Source of the DNA: Oscillospiraceae bacterium
GTDB taxonomy: Bacteria > Bacillota > Clostridia > Oscillospirales > Oscillospiraceae
Direction of reading: 5' to 3'
Length of the DNA: 64,000 nucleotides
Assembly: GCA_015067975.1 (NCBI GenBank)
Contig: SVLK01000002.1
Span: 116,600-180,599, forward strand
Below, piece by piece: positions 1-8,226 of the stretch. Each line of letters opens with the position of its first letter. Position 1 is the stretch's first letter. Under the pieces are notes generated by a model, which did no database searches, had not been told where the DNA came from, and saw only the letters and a list, made by a program, of their open reading frames with translations. The position numbers and the translations under genes were made by a program.

Positions 1-1
1 C

Positions 2-355
2 CGGCAGTACCATGTGGTGCCTGTATGTCCGGAAATCATGGGTGGATTGCCCACACCCCGCACACCTGCTGAGCGGCTGGGAGATCGGGTGATCACAAAA
101 AGCGGCGGTGACGTGACGGAGAACTATGATCGCGGCGCGCAGCAGGTGCTGCAGCTGGCCAGGACGCTGGGATGCACCGTGGCGGTGCTGAAAGAGCGCA
201 GCCCGTCCTGCGGCAGCGGACAGATTTACGACGGCACCTTTACGGGCATGCTGACAGATGGCTGGGGTGTGGCAGCACAGCTGCTGCGCGAGAACGGCAT
301 CCGTGTGCTGGGAGAGTCGCAATTGGCGGCCTTTTTAGAAGAATCGCAGGAGTGA
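2..355 (+). CDS. DUF523 family protein (5' end missing)
   Basis: The reading frame is open to the left edge of the window, so the start codon lies outside it. The visible part carries the family hallmarks: a VCPE motif followed by GGLPTPR and PAE near the start, and KERSPSCG about 60 residues later, with a terminal VLGE segment. DUF523 proteins are about 140-160 residues and their biochemical role is not established; the conserved cysteines suggest metal or thiol chemistry. It ends just before a strong terminator and is not in an operon with the following regulator. Confidence 0.85.
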   Translation, partial: RQYHVVPVCPEIMGGLPTPRTPAERLGDRVITKSGGDVTENYDRGAQQVLQLARTLGCTVAVLKERSPSCGSGQIYDGTFTGMLTDGWGVAAQLLRENGIRVLGESQLAAFLEESQE

Positions 356-360
356 AAGTG

Positions 361-397
361 AAAAACAGCTGCCGAACTCTGTTTGGCAGCTGTTTTT
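361..397 (+). terminator. Intrinsic terminator after the DUF523 gene
   Basis: Arms 361-377 and 381-397 pair over 17 positions around a 3-nt TCT loop, with one G-U pair, and the right arm ends in a run of T. It separates the DUF523 gene from the lacI promoter. Confidence 0.9.
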
Positions 398-535
398 TCG
401 CGCATAAAGGAGATATAAACGAAAAGATGCAAAACAATATACGGAACGTTTGGTACAACTTCGGATGACCGTAGAGAAAAAGTGCACAAAAACGGAGAAT
501 AAAACTGTGAAAAAGATAAAAAATAAGAAATTGCA

Positions 536-564
536 TTGACAGAAAGCCAGAATTTTGATAGAAT
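536..564 (+). promoter_or_regulatory. Promoter of the lacI-maltodextrin operon
   Basis: TTGACA at 536-541 and TAGAAT at 559-564 are separated by 17 bases. Transcription should start near 571, just upstream of the palindromic operator. Confidence 0.8.
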
Positions 565-578
565 ACCCCGCGGAAAGA

Positions 579-609
579 CCGGAAACGTTTCCGGTAAGGT
601 TTCCGGTAA
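579..609. promoter_or_regulatory. Putative LacI-family operator plus repeated half-site
   Basis: CCGGAAACGTTTCCGG at 579-594 is a perfect 16-bp palindrome with the central CG typical of LacI-family operators. The half-site TTTCCGGTAA (588-597) recurs at 600-609, 12 bp further on. Lying just downstream of the predicted transcription start, it would act as a roadblock or repression site for the adjacent regulator, which implies autoregulation of the operon. Confidence 0.75.
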
Positions 610-651
610 TTTTGACAAAAACCGAAAAGAACCGACAGGAGGTGGCGCGTC

Positions 652-1665
652 GTGACGATCAAGGATATCGCACGGCTCTGCGGAGTCAGCATCAGCACCG
701 TTTCCCGCGTGCTCAACGATCGACCCGACGTCAGCGAAGAAAACCGCCGCCGCGTCCTGGCTGTGATCGAAAGCAGCAACTACATCCCCAATAACAGCGC
801 CCGTGATCTGGTGAAAACCAAGTCCGATGCCATCGGCCTGGTGGTGCGCGGCGTATCCAACCCGTTCTATACCCACATTATCCGCGCCATTGAACAGGCC
901 ATCGATGAGGGCGGCTTTACCATGGTCATGCAGCAGATCGGTACCTGTGATGACGAGGTGAAGTGCGGCGCTATGATGGAGCGGGACAAGCGTCTGCGCG
1001 GCATCATTTTCCTGGGTGGCCGCAGCGACTATACGCCGGCAGAGCTGGCGGCGCTGAATGTTCCGTTCGTATGCTGTTCGTACAGCAATCACTACGGTTC
1101 GCTGCCGCAGGACAGCTACTCCTCTGTGTCTATCGCCGACGAGGAAGAGGCATACCGTGCAGTGAAGGAACTGTATGACAACGGCCACCGCCGCATTGCC
1201 GCGCTGATCTCCCGGGCAGACGACCGGGCCATCAGTCAGCTGCGCTATCAGGGCTATGTGAAGGCCCTGCGGGACTGCGGTTTGCCGCTGGACGAGGAAC
1301 TGGTGATCTCGGCCGGTACGTTCGACATTAAAGATGCCTATCGCGCCACGGCGGAAACGCTGCAAAAGGGTACGGAATTTACCGCCCTGTTTTCCATCGC
1401 CGACAACATGGCCATCGGCGCCATGCGCGCGCTGCGTGAGGCCGGCAAAAATGTGCCGGAGGACTGCTCTGTGATCGCTATTGATGGTCTGGAAGTGTCC
1501 GAGTACATCGATCCTCCGCTGGCAACGCTGTGCCAGCCCATGGAGCAGATGGGACAGCGCAGCGTGGAGATCCTGCTGGACATGGTGCAGGAGAAGGGCG
1601 GCCACCGCCGCGAAACGCTGCCCACTACTTACCGCACCGGCGCATCGGTGCGCAACATCCACTGA
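652..1665 (+). CDS. LacI family transcriptional regulator
   Basis: A 337-residue protein of standard family length. Residues 1-50 form the DNA-binding helix-turn-helix and hinge (TIKDIARLCGVSISTVSRVL); the rest is a periplasmic-binding-protein-like sugar-sensing domain. The GTG start at 652 follows an AGGAGGTGGCG ribosome site. It lies 63 bp upstream of a sugar ABC transporter gene with no visible promoter or terminator between, so it is probably co-transcribed and controls maltodextrin uptake from the palindrome at 579-594. The true effector sugar is inferred from the malQ neighbour only. Confidence 0.92.
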   Translation: MTIKDIARLCGVSISTVSRVLNDRPDVSEENRRRVLAVIESSNYIPNNSARDLVKTKSDAIGLVVRGVSNPFYTHIIRAIEQAIDEGGFTMVMQQIGTCDDEVKCGAMMERDKRLRGIIFLGGRSDYTPAELAALNVPFVCCSYSNHYGSLPQDSYSSVSIADEEEAYRAVKELYDNGHRRIAALISRADDRAISQLRYQGYVKALRDCGLPLDEELVISAGTFDIKDAYRATAETLQKGTEFTALFSIADNMAIGAMRALREAGKNVPEDCSVIAIDGLEVSEYIDPPLATLCQPMEQMGQRSVEILLDMVQEKGGHRRETLPTTYRTGASVRNIH

Positions 1666-1728
1666 TTTTCCCTCCTTTTGCGGAGTGAAAATAAATACAT
1701 CATTTTTTTAAGAAGGAGCAATGAAATC

Positions 1729-3015
1729 ATGAAGAAGTTTCTTGCAATGATCCTGGCTCTGGTTATGGCACTGTCTCTGGTTGCCTGCGGCGCTAAGGAT
1801 GACGAGAAGGGTTCCGTGTACTGGCTGAACTTCAAGCCCGAGTCCAAGGATGCCCTGGAAGAGATCGCTGCTATGTACACCGAGGAAACCGGCGTTGAGG
1901 TGAAGATCGTCACCGCCGCTTCCGGCGAGTACAACTCCACCCTGACCGCCGAGATGGACAAGGAAGAGGCTCCCACCATCTTCGTCGTGGGTAACGCTGC
2001 CGCTGCCAAGGAGTGGTCCGACTACTGCCTGGATCTGAAGGGCACCGCCATCGCCAATGAGCTGAACACCGATGCTTACAACGTCTATGACGAGAACGGC
2101 AAGCTGTGCTCCATTGGCTACTGCTATGAGTGCTACGGCATCATCGTCAACACCAAGCTGCTGAAGGATGCCGGCTATGAGCTGAGCGACATCACCAACT
2201 TCGACAGCCTGAAGAAGGTTGCCGAGGACATCACCGCTCGCTCCGCTGACCTGGGCTTCAGCGCTTTCGGTTCTGCCGGTATGGGCGGCAGCTCCTCCTG
2301 GCGTTACACTGGTCACCTGATCAACCTGGAGTACTACTATGAGTCCGTGGACGATCCCGCTGCCTGGGCTTCTTGCCCCGCTGAGATCAAGGGTACTTAC
2401 ATGGATAACTTCAAGAACCTGTATGATCTGATGGTCAACAACGCTACCGTGGACCGCGCTACCCTGAGCAACCTCGACGATAACGGCGAGGCCGAGTTCT
2501 GCGCCGGCAAGGCCGTGTTCTATGTCAACGGTAACTGGGAGTGGTCCGCCATCGAGAAGGCCGGCTTCACTGCCGATCAGGTTGCTATGATCCCCTACTA
2601 CTGCGGCGTTGCCGGCGAAGAGAAGGCCGGTCTGAACTGCGGTACCGAGAACTGCTGGGCCATCAATGCCAAGGCTTCCGAGGCTGATCAGAAGGCCACC
2701 ATGGACTTCCTGGTTTGGCTGGTGACCGACGCTGAGGCTTCTGCCAAGGCCGTTGCCACCTTCGGCGTTATGCCCTACAAGAAGGCTGTTGCTTCCTCCA
2801 ACCCCTTCCTGGCCGATGCCAACGAGTATGCCAACGCCGGCAACTACACCATGCCTTGGGTCACCAACTTCCAGCCCAACGTGGATGCTTACCGTGCTGC
2901 TGCCGTGTCCGCTATGAACGACTACAACGCTGCTCCCTCCGATGCTACCTGGGAGAAGGTTGAGGCCGCTTTCATCGCCGGCTGGGCCACCCAGTACAAG
3001 GAAGCCAACAAGTAA
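1729..3015 (+). CDS. Sugar ABC transporter substrate-binding lipoprotein
   Basis: A 428-residue extracellular solute-binding protein. The start at 1729 follows AGAAGGAGC at 1711-1719 and opens a lipoprotein signal peptide with lipobox LVAC (Cys20), so it is anchored on the outer face of the membrane. The body matches family 1 oligosaccharide-binding proteins (COG1653). Two MalF/MalG-type permease genes and malQ follow, which points to maltodextrin or a similar glucan fragment. Codon use is strongly biased to GCT, GGT, AAG and CTG, as expected for a highly expressed gene. A stem-loop after the stop may keep its transcript more abundant than the permeases. Confidence 0.9.
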   Translation: MKKFLAMILALVMALSLVACGAKDDEKGSVYWLNFKPESKDALEEIAAMYTEETGVEVKIVTAASGEYNSTLTAEMDKEEAPTIFVVGNAAAAKEWSDYCLDLKGTAIANELNTDAYNVYDENGKLCSIGYCYECYGIIVNTKLLKDAGYELSDITNFDSLKKVAEDITARSADLGFSAFGSAGMGGSSSWRYTGHLINLEYYYESVDDPAAWASCPAEIKGTYMDNFKNLYDLMVNNATVDRATLSNLDDNGEAEFCAGKAVFYVNGNWEWSAIEKAGFTADQVAMIPYYCGVAGEEKAGLNCGTENCWAINAKASEADQKATMDFLVWLVTDAEASAKAVATFGVMPYKKAVASSNPFLADANEYANAGNYTMPWVTNFQPNVDAYRAAAVSAMNDYNAAPSDATWEKVEAAFIAGWATQYKEANK

Positions 3016-3057
3016 TCAAAACCGATTCTTTTGAATCGCACATGATTTACCCGGTTG

Positions 3058-3088
3058 ATGGGACGGGCGCAAAATGCGCCCGTCCCAT
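3058..3088 (+). promoter_or_regulatory. Intercistronic stem-loop after the binding-protein gene
   Basis: Arms ATGGGACGGGCGC (3058-3070) and 3076-3088 pair perfectly over 13 bp around AAAAT. No T-run follows, so it is more likely an RNA 3'-end stabiliser or partial terminator than a full stop. Comparable elements after binding-protein genes raise their expression relative to the permeases. Confidence 0.65.
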
Positions 3089-3187
3089 GGCCGCATTTAC
3101 GACATGGCGGGAAAATTTGGCTGCATGAGGCCTTTTCTGCCCGAAAAAGTATGTTTCCCCCAAAATGTAGAGAGAGGATGACACAGC

Positions 3188-4102
3188 ATGAAAAAGCGCA
3201 AAGACTCTTCGGCTGTCACGAGCGTCCTGATCAGCAGACCCATCCGCCGTTGGTTCCCCGCCTTTCTGGCACCTATGGTGGCTGCATTTGCTATCGGTTT
3301 CGTGTGGCCCTTCCTGCAGGGTATCTACCTGTCCTTCTGTAAGTTCCGCACCACTTCCGATGCTGAGTTTATCGGCTTTGGCAACTACTTGAACGCACTG
3401 CAGGATCCGACGTTTCTGCACTCGTTCTGGTACACGGCCCTGTATGCCATCGTTTCGCTGGTGCTGATCAATGTGCTGGCCTTTACCGTGGCCTATGCCC
3501 TGACCCAGAAAATCAAGGGCGCCAATATTTTCCGTACTGTGTTCTTCATGCCCAACCTGATCGGTGGTATCGTTCTGGGTTATATCTGGTCCATGATCTT
3601 TGACGGCATTCTGGGCAAGTACGGCACATCCATTCTGCTGAACTCCACCTGGGGTTTCTGGGGCTTGATCGTCCTGATGTGCTGGCAGCAGATCGGTTAC
3701 ATGATGATCATCTATATTGCAGGTCTGCAGGCTGTGCCTGAGGACATGATGGAAGCCGCCCGCATCGACGGCGCCAACCGTTGGCAGACGCTGTTCCATG
3801 TGACCATCCCCAACGTGATGCCCTCCATCACCATCTGCATGTTCCTGTCGCTGACCAACGGCTTCAAGCTGTTCGACCAGAACCTGGCTTTGACCGGCGG
3901 TCTGCCCTATATCATCAATCCCGACGGCAGCACGGTGCACACCACCGAAATGCTGGCCCTGAACATCTACAACACGTTCTACGGCCAGGGCTCTACCTCC
4001 CGCGGTACGGCGCAGGCCAAGGCGGTACTGTTCTTCATTCTGGTGGCCGGACTGGGCCTACTGCAGCTGGGTGCAACCCGTAAAAAGGAGGTACAGCAGT
4101 AA
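3188..4102 (+). CDS. Sugar ABC transporter permease (MalF-type)
   Basis: A 304-residue integral membrane protein with about six transmembrane segments. Its cytoplasmic EAA loop lies near residues 186-205 (EAARIDGANRWQTLFHVTIP), the contact site for the transporter ATPase. It pairs with the next permease, whose ATG overlaps this stop codon by one base, to form the membrane channel for the upstream lipoprotein. The ribosome site AGAGAGGATG precedes the ATG at 3188. No ATPase gene is present here, so a shared MsmK/UgpC-like ATPase from elsewhere must energise it. Confidence 0.92.
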   Translation: MKKRKDSSAVTSVLISRPIRRWFPAFLAPMVAAFAIGFVWPFLQGIYLSFCKFRTTSDAEFIGFGNYLNALQDPTFLHSFWYTALYAIVSLVLINVLAFTVAYALTQKIKGANIFRTVFFMPNLIGGIVLGYIWSMIFDGILGKYGTSILLNSTWGFWGLIVLMCWQQIGYMMIIYIAGLQAVPEDMMEAARIDGANRWQTLFHVTIPNVMPSITICMFLSLTNGFKLFDQNLALTGGLPYIINPDGSTVHTTEMLALNIYNTFYGQGSTSRGTAQAKAVLFFILVAGLGLLQLGATRKKEVQQ

Positions 4103-4944
4103 TGAAACAGAAAAGACGTATTGGCGCTACTATTTTGACCGTGGTGCTGTCCCTGATCTCCGTGATCTATGTGCTGCCTGTGGTGGCCGTGGCTGTCAAC
4201 TCCTTTAAAATCAACTCTTTCGTTAAGAGCGATACTTTCGCGCTGCCTACAGCAGAGAGCTTCGCCGGCTGGGATAACTTTATCACCGGCATGACGCTGG
4301 GCGGCACGTTCTGGTCCTCCGTGTTCTACAGCGTGGTGATCACCATTCTGTCCACCGCACTGATCCTGCTGTTTACCTCTATGGCTGCGTGGTATATCTC
4401 CCGCGTGGACAGCGCCTTCTGCCGTTTGGTGTACTTCCTGTGCGTCTTCTCCATGGTGGTGCCTTTCCAGATGGTGATGTTCACCCTGTCCAAGACGGCG
4501 GACCGTTTGGATTTCGACACCCCCTGGACCATTCCTGTCATCTATCTGGGCTTCGGCGCAGGCCTGGCTGTGTTCATGTTCGTGGGCTTCGTCAAGTCCA
4601 TCCCGCTGAACATCGAAGAAGCCGCTGTCATCGACGGCTGCGGCCCGCTGCGCACCTTCTTCAACGTGGTGGTACCCATGCTTAAGCCTACCATGATCAG
4701 CGTAGGTATTCTGGAGATCATGTGGGTGTGGAACGACTATCTGCTGCCCTATCTGGTCCTGGACCGCACCAAGTATATGACCATTCCCATTCACATTCAG
4801 TACCTGAAGGGAAGCTACGGTACGGTGGACCTGGGCGCTACCATGGCGCTGATCCTGCTGAGTGTCATTCCCGTGATCATCTTCTATCTCTGCTGCCAGA
4901 AGCACATCATCAAGGGTGTGGCTGCCGGCGCTGTGAAGGGCTGA
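4102..4944 (+). CDS. Sugar ABC transporter permease (MalG-type)
   Basis: A 280-residue membrane protein with an N-terminal segment near residues 9-30 and five further hydrophobic segments. The EAA loop near residues 171-190 reads EEAAVIDGCGPLRTFFNVVV. The ATG at 4102 shares its A with the stop of the MalF-type gene and is preceded by AAAAAGGAGGT, indicating translational coupling and equal stoichiometry. It completes the import channel for the same sugar. Confidence 0.92.
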   Translation: MKQKRRIGATILTVVLSLISVIYVLPVVAVAVNSFKINSFVKSDTFALPTAESFAGWDNFITGMTLGGTFWSSVFYSVVITILSTALILLFTSMAAWYISRVDSAFCRLVYFLCVFSMVVPFQMVMFTLSKTADRLDFDTPWTIPVIYLGFGAGLAVFMFVGFVKSIPLNIEEAAVIDGCGPLRTFFNVVVPMLKPTMISVGILEIMWVWNDYLLPYLVLDRTKYMTIPIHIQYLKGSYGTVDLGATMALILLSVIPVIIFYLCCQKHIIKGVAAGAVKG

Positions 4945-4968
4945 TTCTTCCGTATTCACCAACCATAT

Positions 4969-4989
4969 GGGGAGAGCACAGCTCTCCCC
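4969..4989 (+). promoter_or_regulatory. Intercistronic hairpin before malQ
   Basis: GGGGAGAGC at 4969-4977 and GCTCTCCCC at 4981-4989 pair perfectly around ACA. There is no T-run. It may stabilise the upstream permease mRNA or reduce read-through into malQ. Confidence 0.5.
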
Positions 4990-5018
4990 GTATTCCCGAA
5001 ATTGAAAGAAGTTTATTT

Positions 5019-6509
5019 ATGACCATGAAAAGAAGCAGCGGCATTTTGATGCCCATTTCCGCTCTGCCGTCTCCCTACGGCATCGGTACTCTCGGCAAGG
5101 CCGCCTACGACTTTGCAGATTTTCTTCACGCAGCAGGCCAGGGCTACTGGCAGCTGCTGCCCATGGGACCCACCAGCTACGGTGACTCCCCCTACCAGAG
5201 CTTTTCCACCTACGCCGGCAACCCCTATTACATCGACCTTGACATGCTGATCAAGGACGGTCTGCTGACCCGAAAGGATCTGGCCGGCATCGACTGGGGC
5301 AGCAACGAGCGCTATGTGGATTATGCCAAGATCTACGAGAGCCGCTTTGCTGTGCTGGCCAAGGCCAAGGCCCGCGGCTGGCAGCGCGACAGCGCCGAGG
5401 TGGCGCAGTTCGTGGAAGAGAACAAGCGTTGGCTGCCCGACTACGCTCTGTTTATGGCCTGCAAGCGACACTTTGGCATGAAGGCCTGGACGGAGTGGGA
5501 GGATGAGGACATCCGCCTGCGCAAGAATCGTGCCGTACTGGAAGAGTATCGGTTGAAGCTGCGCGAGGATGTGGAGTTCTTCATCTACATCCAATACTTG
5601 TTCTACAAGCAGTGGAATCAGCTCAAAGCTTATATCCACAGCTTGGATATCCGCATCATCGGCGACTTGCCCATCTATGTGGCACTGGACAGCGCTGATG
5701 TATGGGCAGAGCCCGAGTGGTTCCAGCTGGACAGCCGCAACGTACCTACGGAGGTATCCGGTGTCCCGCCCGACTACTTCAGCGAGGACGGTCAGCTGTG
5801 GGGCAATCCTCTGTATCGCTGGGACACCATGCAGGAGGATGGCTTCGGCTGGTGGATCCGCCGCGTGGATGGTGCCGGCAAGCTGTTTGACGTGATCCGC
5901 ATCGATCATTTCCGCGGGCTGGAGAGCTACTGGTCTGTGCCCTATGGCGAGACCACGGCCAAGAACGGCCGTTGGGTCAAGGGTCCCGGCATGCGTTTTG
6001 TCAATGCAGTGATGGGGTGGTTCCCCGAACTGGAGTTTATTGCTGAGGATTTGGGTTATCCCACACCCGAGGTGGCACAGCTGCTGCGCGACTCCAAGCT
6101 GCCCGGTATGAAGGTGCTGGTGTTTGCCTTTGACTCTCGCGATTCCAGCAGCTATCTGCCGCATGTGTACGGTGAGAACTGCATCTGTTACACCGGTACG
6201 CACGACAACGCTCCCATTGCTCTGTGGCGCAAGGAGGCCGCCAAGGCCGACATCAAGTTTGCCACCGAGTATCTGGGTCTCAATGAAGCCGAGGGCTTCA
6301 ACTGGGGCATGATCCGCGGCGGCATGAGCTCCGTGGCAAAGCTGTTTGTGGCGCAGATGCAGGACTATCTGGAGCTGGGCGAAGGTCACCGCATGAACAC
6401 GCCCGGTATCGCCAGCGGCAACTGGCAGTGGCGTATGTGCAAGGGCGAGGCGTCCAAGAAATTGGCGCGCCGCATCAAAGCTGCCGCTACGCTGTACGGC
6501 CGCGTATAA
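5019..6509 (+). CDS. malQ: 4-alpha-glucanotransferase (amylomaltase)
   Basis: A 496-residue GH77 enzyme that transfers alpha-1,4-glucan segments between maltodextrins in the cytoplasm, releasing glucose. The N-terminus SGILMPISALPSPYGIGTLG is typical. The nucleophile region RIDHFRG, the acid/base region AEDLG and the transition-state region TGTHDNAP are all intact. I chose the ATG at 5019; the ATG at 5025 is a possible alternative, and the ribosome site (GAAAGAAG) is modest. It closes the sugar transporter operon and gives the best clue to the transported substrate. Confidence 0.93.
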   Translation: MTMKRSSGILMPISALPSPYGIGTLGKAAYDFADFLHAAGQGYWQLLPMGPTSYGDSPYQSFSTYAGNPYYIDLDMLIKDGLLTRKDLAGIDWGSNERYVDYAKIYESRFAVLAKAKARGWQRDSAEVAQFVEENKRWLPDYALFMACKRHFGMKAWTEWEDEDIRLRKNRAVLEEYRLKLREDVEFFIYIQYLFYKQWNQLKAYIHSLDIRIIGDLPIYVALDSADVWAEPEWFQLDSRNVPTEVSGVPPDYFSEDGQLWGNPLYRWDTMQEDGFGWWIRRVDGAGKLFDVIRIDHFRGLESYWSVPYGETTAKNGRWVKGPGMRFVNAVMGWFPELEFIAEDLGYPTPEVAQLLRDSKLPGMKVLVFAFDSRDSSSYLPHVYGENCICYTGTHDNAPIALWRKEAAKADIKFATEYLGLNEAEGFNWGMIRGGMSSVAKLFVAQMQDYLELGEGHRMNTPGIASGNWQWRMCKGEASKKLARRIKAAATLYGRV

Positions 6510-6565
6510 CAACACTTGTAACTCCGTTTTGACTATACAAAGCGGATGTGAGATTCTCTTTACAG

Positions 6566-6610
6566 CTTCAAGAGCCGGCTCAGTTGAGCCGGCTCTTGAA
6601 GTGTTTTGTG
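6566..6610 (+). terminator. Terminator of the malQ operon
   Basis: Arms 6566-6582 and 6585-6601 pair perfectly over 17 bp with a very tight 2-nt centre, followed by a T-rich tail. Confidence 0.85.
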
Positions 6611-6620
6611 TACAAAGAAA

Positions 6621-6647
6621 AGCGGCAGCCGAGAATCGGCTGCCGCT
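6621..6647 (-). terminator. Terminator of the uracil permease gene
   Basis: AGCGGCAGCCGA at 6621-6632 pairs with 6636-6647 around GAA. Read on the minus strand it is followed by TTTCTTTGT, so it terminates uraA transcripts. Confidence 0.8.
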
Positions 6648-6667
6648 TGCTGCTTAGCAGTGATATC

Positions 6668-8005
6668 TTAGTAGGAACCCAGATCGGCGGACTTGTCGCC
6701 TTCGACGGAGGTGCCGAACTCGTAGTCATTACCGGGCAGGATGGCGTTGAGCACCACACCGGCCAGAGCAGCAATGGCCAGACCGGTCAGAGTGATGGTG
6801 GCGTTGCCAACTACGAAGCTGATACCGCCGATGGAGCTGAAGCCCAGACCGCACACGAAGATAACAGCGGCGATGATCAGGTTGCGGGACTTGGTCAGGT
6901 CAACCTTGTTCTCCACGATGTTGCGCACACCGACAGCGGAGATCATACCGTAGAGGATGAAGCTGACACCGCCCACGATGGCTGCGGGGATGGAGTTGAC
7001 CAGAGCATCAAACTTGGGGGAGAAGGACAGTACGATGGCGTAGATGGCAGCCAGACGCACGACGCGGGGATCGTACACCTTGCTCAGTGCCAAAACGCCG
7101 GTGTTCTCACCATAGGTGGTGTTGGCGGGGCCGCCAAACATGCCGGCCACAGCGGTAGCCAGACCGTCACCCAGCAGCGTGCGGTGCAGGCCGGGATCGG
7201 CAATGAAATTCTTGCCGGTGGTGGAAGAAATAGCGGAAACGTCGCCAATGTGCTCCATCATAGCAGCAATGGCAATGGGGGCCATGACCAGAATGGCGGT
7301 GATGTCAAACTTGGCAATAACGATTTTCTGCAGACCCACGAACTGGGCTTCCTGCACGGCGGTGAAATCCACCTGGTTGAAGATCAGCGCGACGATGTAA
7401 GCGCCGACAACACCCAGCAGGATGGGGATGATTTTGACCATACCCTTGCCAAAGATATTGGCCACGATGATGATGGCGATGGCTACCAGAGCCAGAGGCC
7501 AGTTGGTGGAGGCGTTGGACACGGCAGAGCCGGACAGATTCAGACCGATGAGGATGATGATGGGGCCGGTGACAATGGGGGGGAAGAAGCGCATGACTTT
7601 CTTGGCACCCACCAGCTTGAACAGCAGAGCCAGCACCAGATACAGACCGCCGGCAACCACGACGCCGCCCAGTGCATAGGGCAGCTTTTCTTCGCCGGTC
7701 ATACCGGCAAACTTGCCGGCGTCCAGATTGGCAACTGCCTCGAAGCCGCCCAGGAAGGCAAAGGAGGAACCCAGGAAAGCGGGAACCTTAAACTTGGTGC
7801 ACAAGTGGAACAGCAATGTACCCAGACCTGCAAACAGCAGCGTGGTCTGGATGGACAGGGGCAGGCCGTAGCCCGTGACCAAAATGGGGACAAGAACGGT
7901 GGCGCCGAACATGGCAAACAGATGCTGCAGACCCAGCACCAGCATGCGGGGCGTGCCCAGTTCTCTGGCGTCGTAGATGGCCTCCTGGCCAAGATTCTTC
8001 TTCAT
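6668..8005 (-). CDS. uraA: Uracil permease (NCS2 family)
   Basis: A 445-residue nucleobase:cation symporter with about 12-14 hydrophobic segments. The opening ELGTPRMLVLGLQHLFAMFG and the later TTYGENTGV motif are typical of UraA/PyrP uracil permeases rather than of xanthine or uric acid members. The ATG at 8005 follows AAAGAGGAAATCCCC. It imports uracil for salvage; uridine kinase, another salvage gene, lies about 3.6 kb away. An intrinsic terminator and a short upstream reading frame in its leader suggest transcription attenuation. Confidence 0.92.
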   Translation of the reverse strand: MKKNLGQEAIYDARELGTPRMLVLGLQHLFAMFGATVLVPILVTGYGLPLSIQTTLLFAGLGTLLFHLCTKFKVPAFLGSSFAFLGGFEAVANLDAGKFAGMTGEEKLPYALGGVVVAGGLYLVLALLFKLVGAKKVMRFFPPIVTGPIIILIGLNLSGSAVSNASTNWPLALVAIAIIIVANIFGKGMVKIIPILLGVVGAYIVALIFNQVDFTAVQEAQFVGLQKIVIAKFDITAILVMAPIAIAAMMEHIGDVSAISSTTGKNFIADPGLHRTLLGDGLATAVAGMFGGPANTTYGENTGVLALSKVYDPRVVRLAAIYAIVLSFSPKFDALVNSIPAAIVGGVSFILYGMISAVGVRNIVENKVDLTKSRNLIIAAVIFVCGLGFSSIGGISFVVGNATITLTGLAIAALAGVVLNAILPGNDYEFGTSVEGDKSADLGSY

Positions 8006-8056
8006 GGGGATTTCCTCTCTTTCTCATGTTTATTGTAACTTTCGTTGCAAACGGAC

Positions 8057-8083
8057 AAAAAAAGAACCGGTAACAATACCGGT
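8057..8083 (-). terminator. Attenuator (leader terminator) upstream of uraA
   Basis: On the minus strand ACCGGTA and TACCGGT (plus positions 8077-8083 and 8066-8072) form a 7-bp stem with a 4-nt loop, followed by TTCTTTTTTT. It lies between the promoter and the uraA start, so it must be read through for uraA expression. The stop codon of the upstream leader ORF overlaps the base of this stem. Confidence 0.75.
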
Positions 8084-8142
8084 CAAAAGATAATAATAGA
8101 GGGAACGACCATGCGGCTTTCAGAAACGGCAGAAAACATCAT
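8083..8142 (-). CDS. 19-residue leader peptide upstream of uraA
   Basis: An ATGATG start at 8142 is preceded at ideal spacing by AAGGAGGTGA (8148-8157), one of the strongest ribosome sites in the window. The frame encodes MMFSAVSESRMVVPSIIIF and ends in TGA at 8085-8083, directly on the terminator stem. The last codons are U-rich in RNA (AUUAUUAUCUUUUGA). No amino acid is clearly over-represented, so ribosome position relative to the polymerase, not charged-tRNA supply, is the likely signal. This resembles the E. coli pyrBI leader, but homology is not claimed. Confidence 0.65.
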   Translation of the reverse strand: MMFSAVSESRMVVPSIIIF

Positions 8143-8168
8143 GATTGTCACCTCCTTGCATCTTGCTC

Positions 8169-8197
8169 ATTATAAAATCGACAGCGACAAAAAGCAA
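8169..8197 (-). promoter_or_regulatory. Promoter of the uraA leader
   Basis: Minus strand TTGCTT (8192-8197) and TATAAT (8169-8174) are spaced by 17 bases. Transcription would start near 8162, only a few bases before the leader ribosome site. Confidence 0.75.
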
Positions 8198-8226
8198 GCT
8201 TTTATATGCCTGTTGGGATAAAAATT

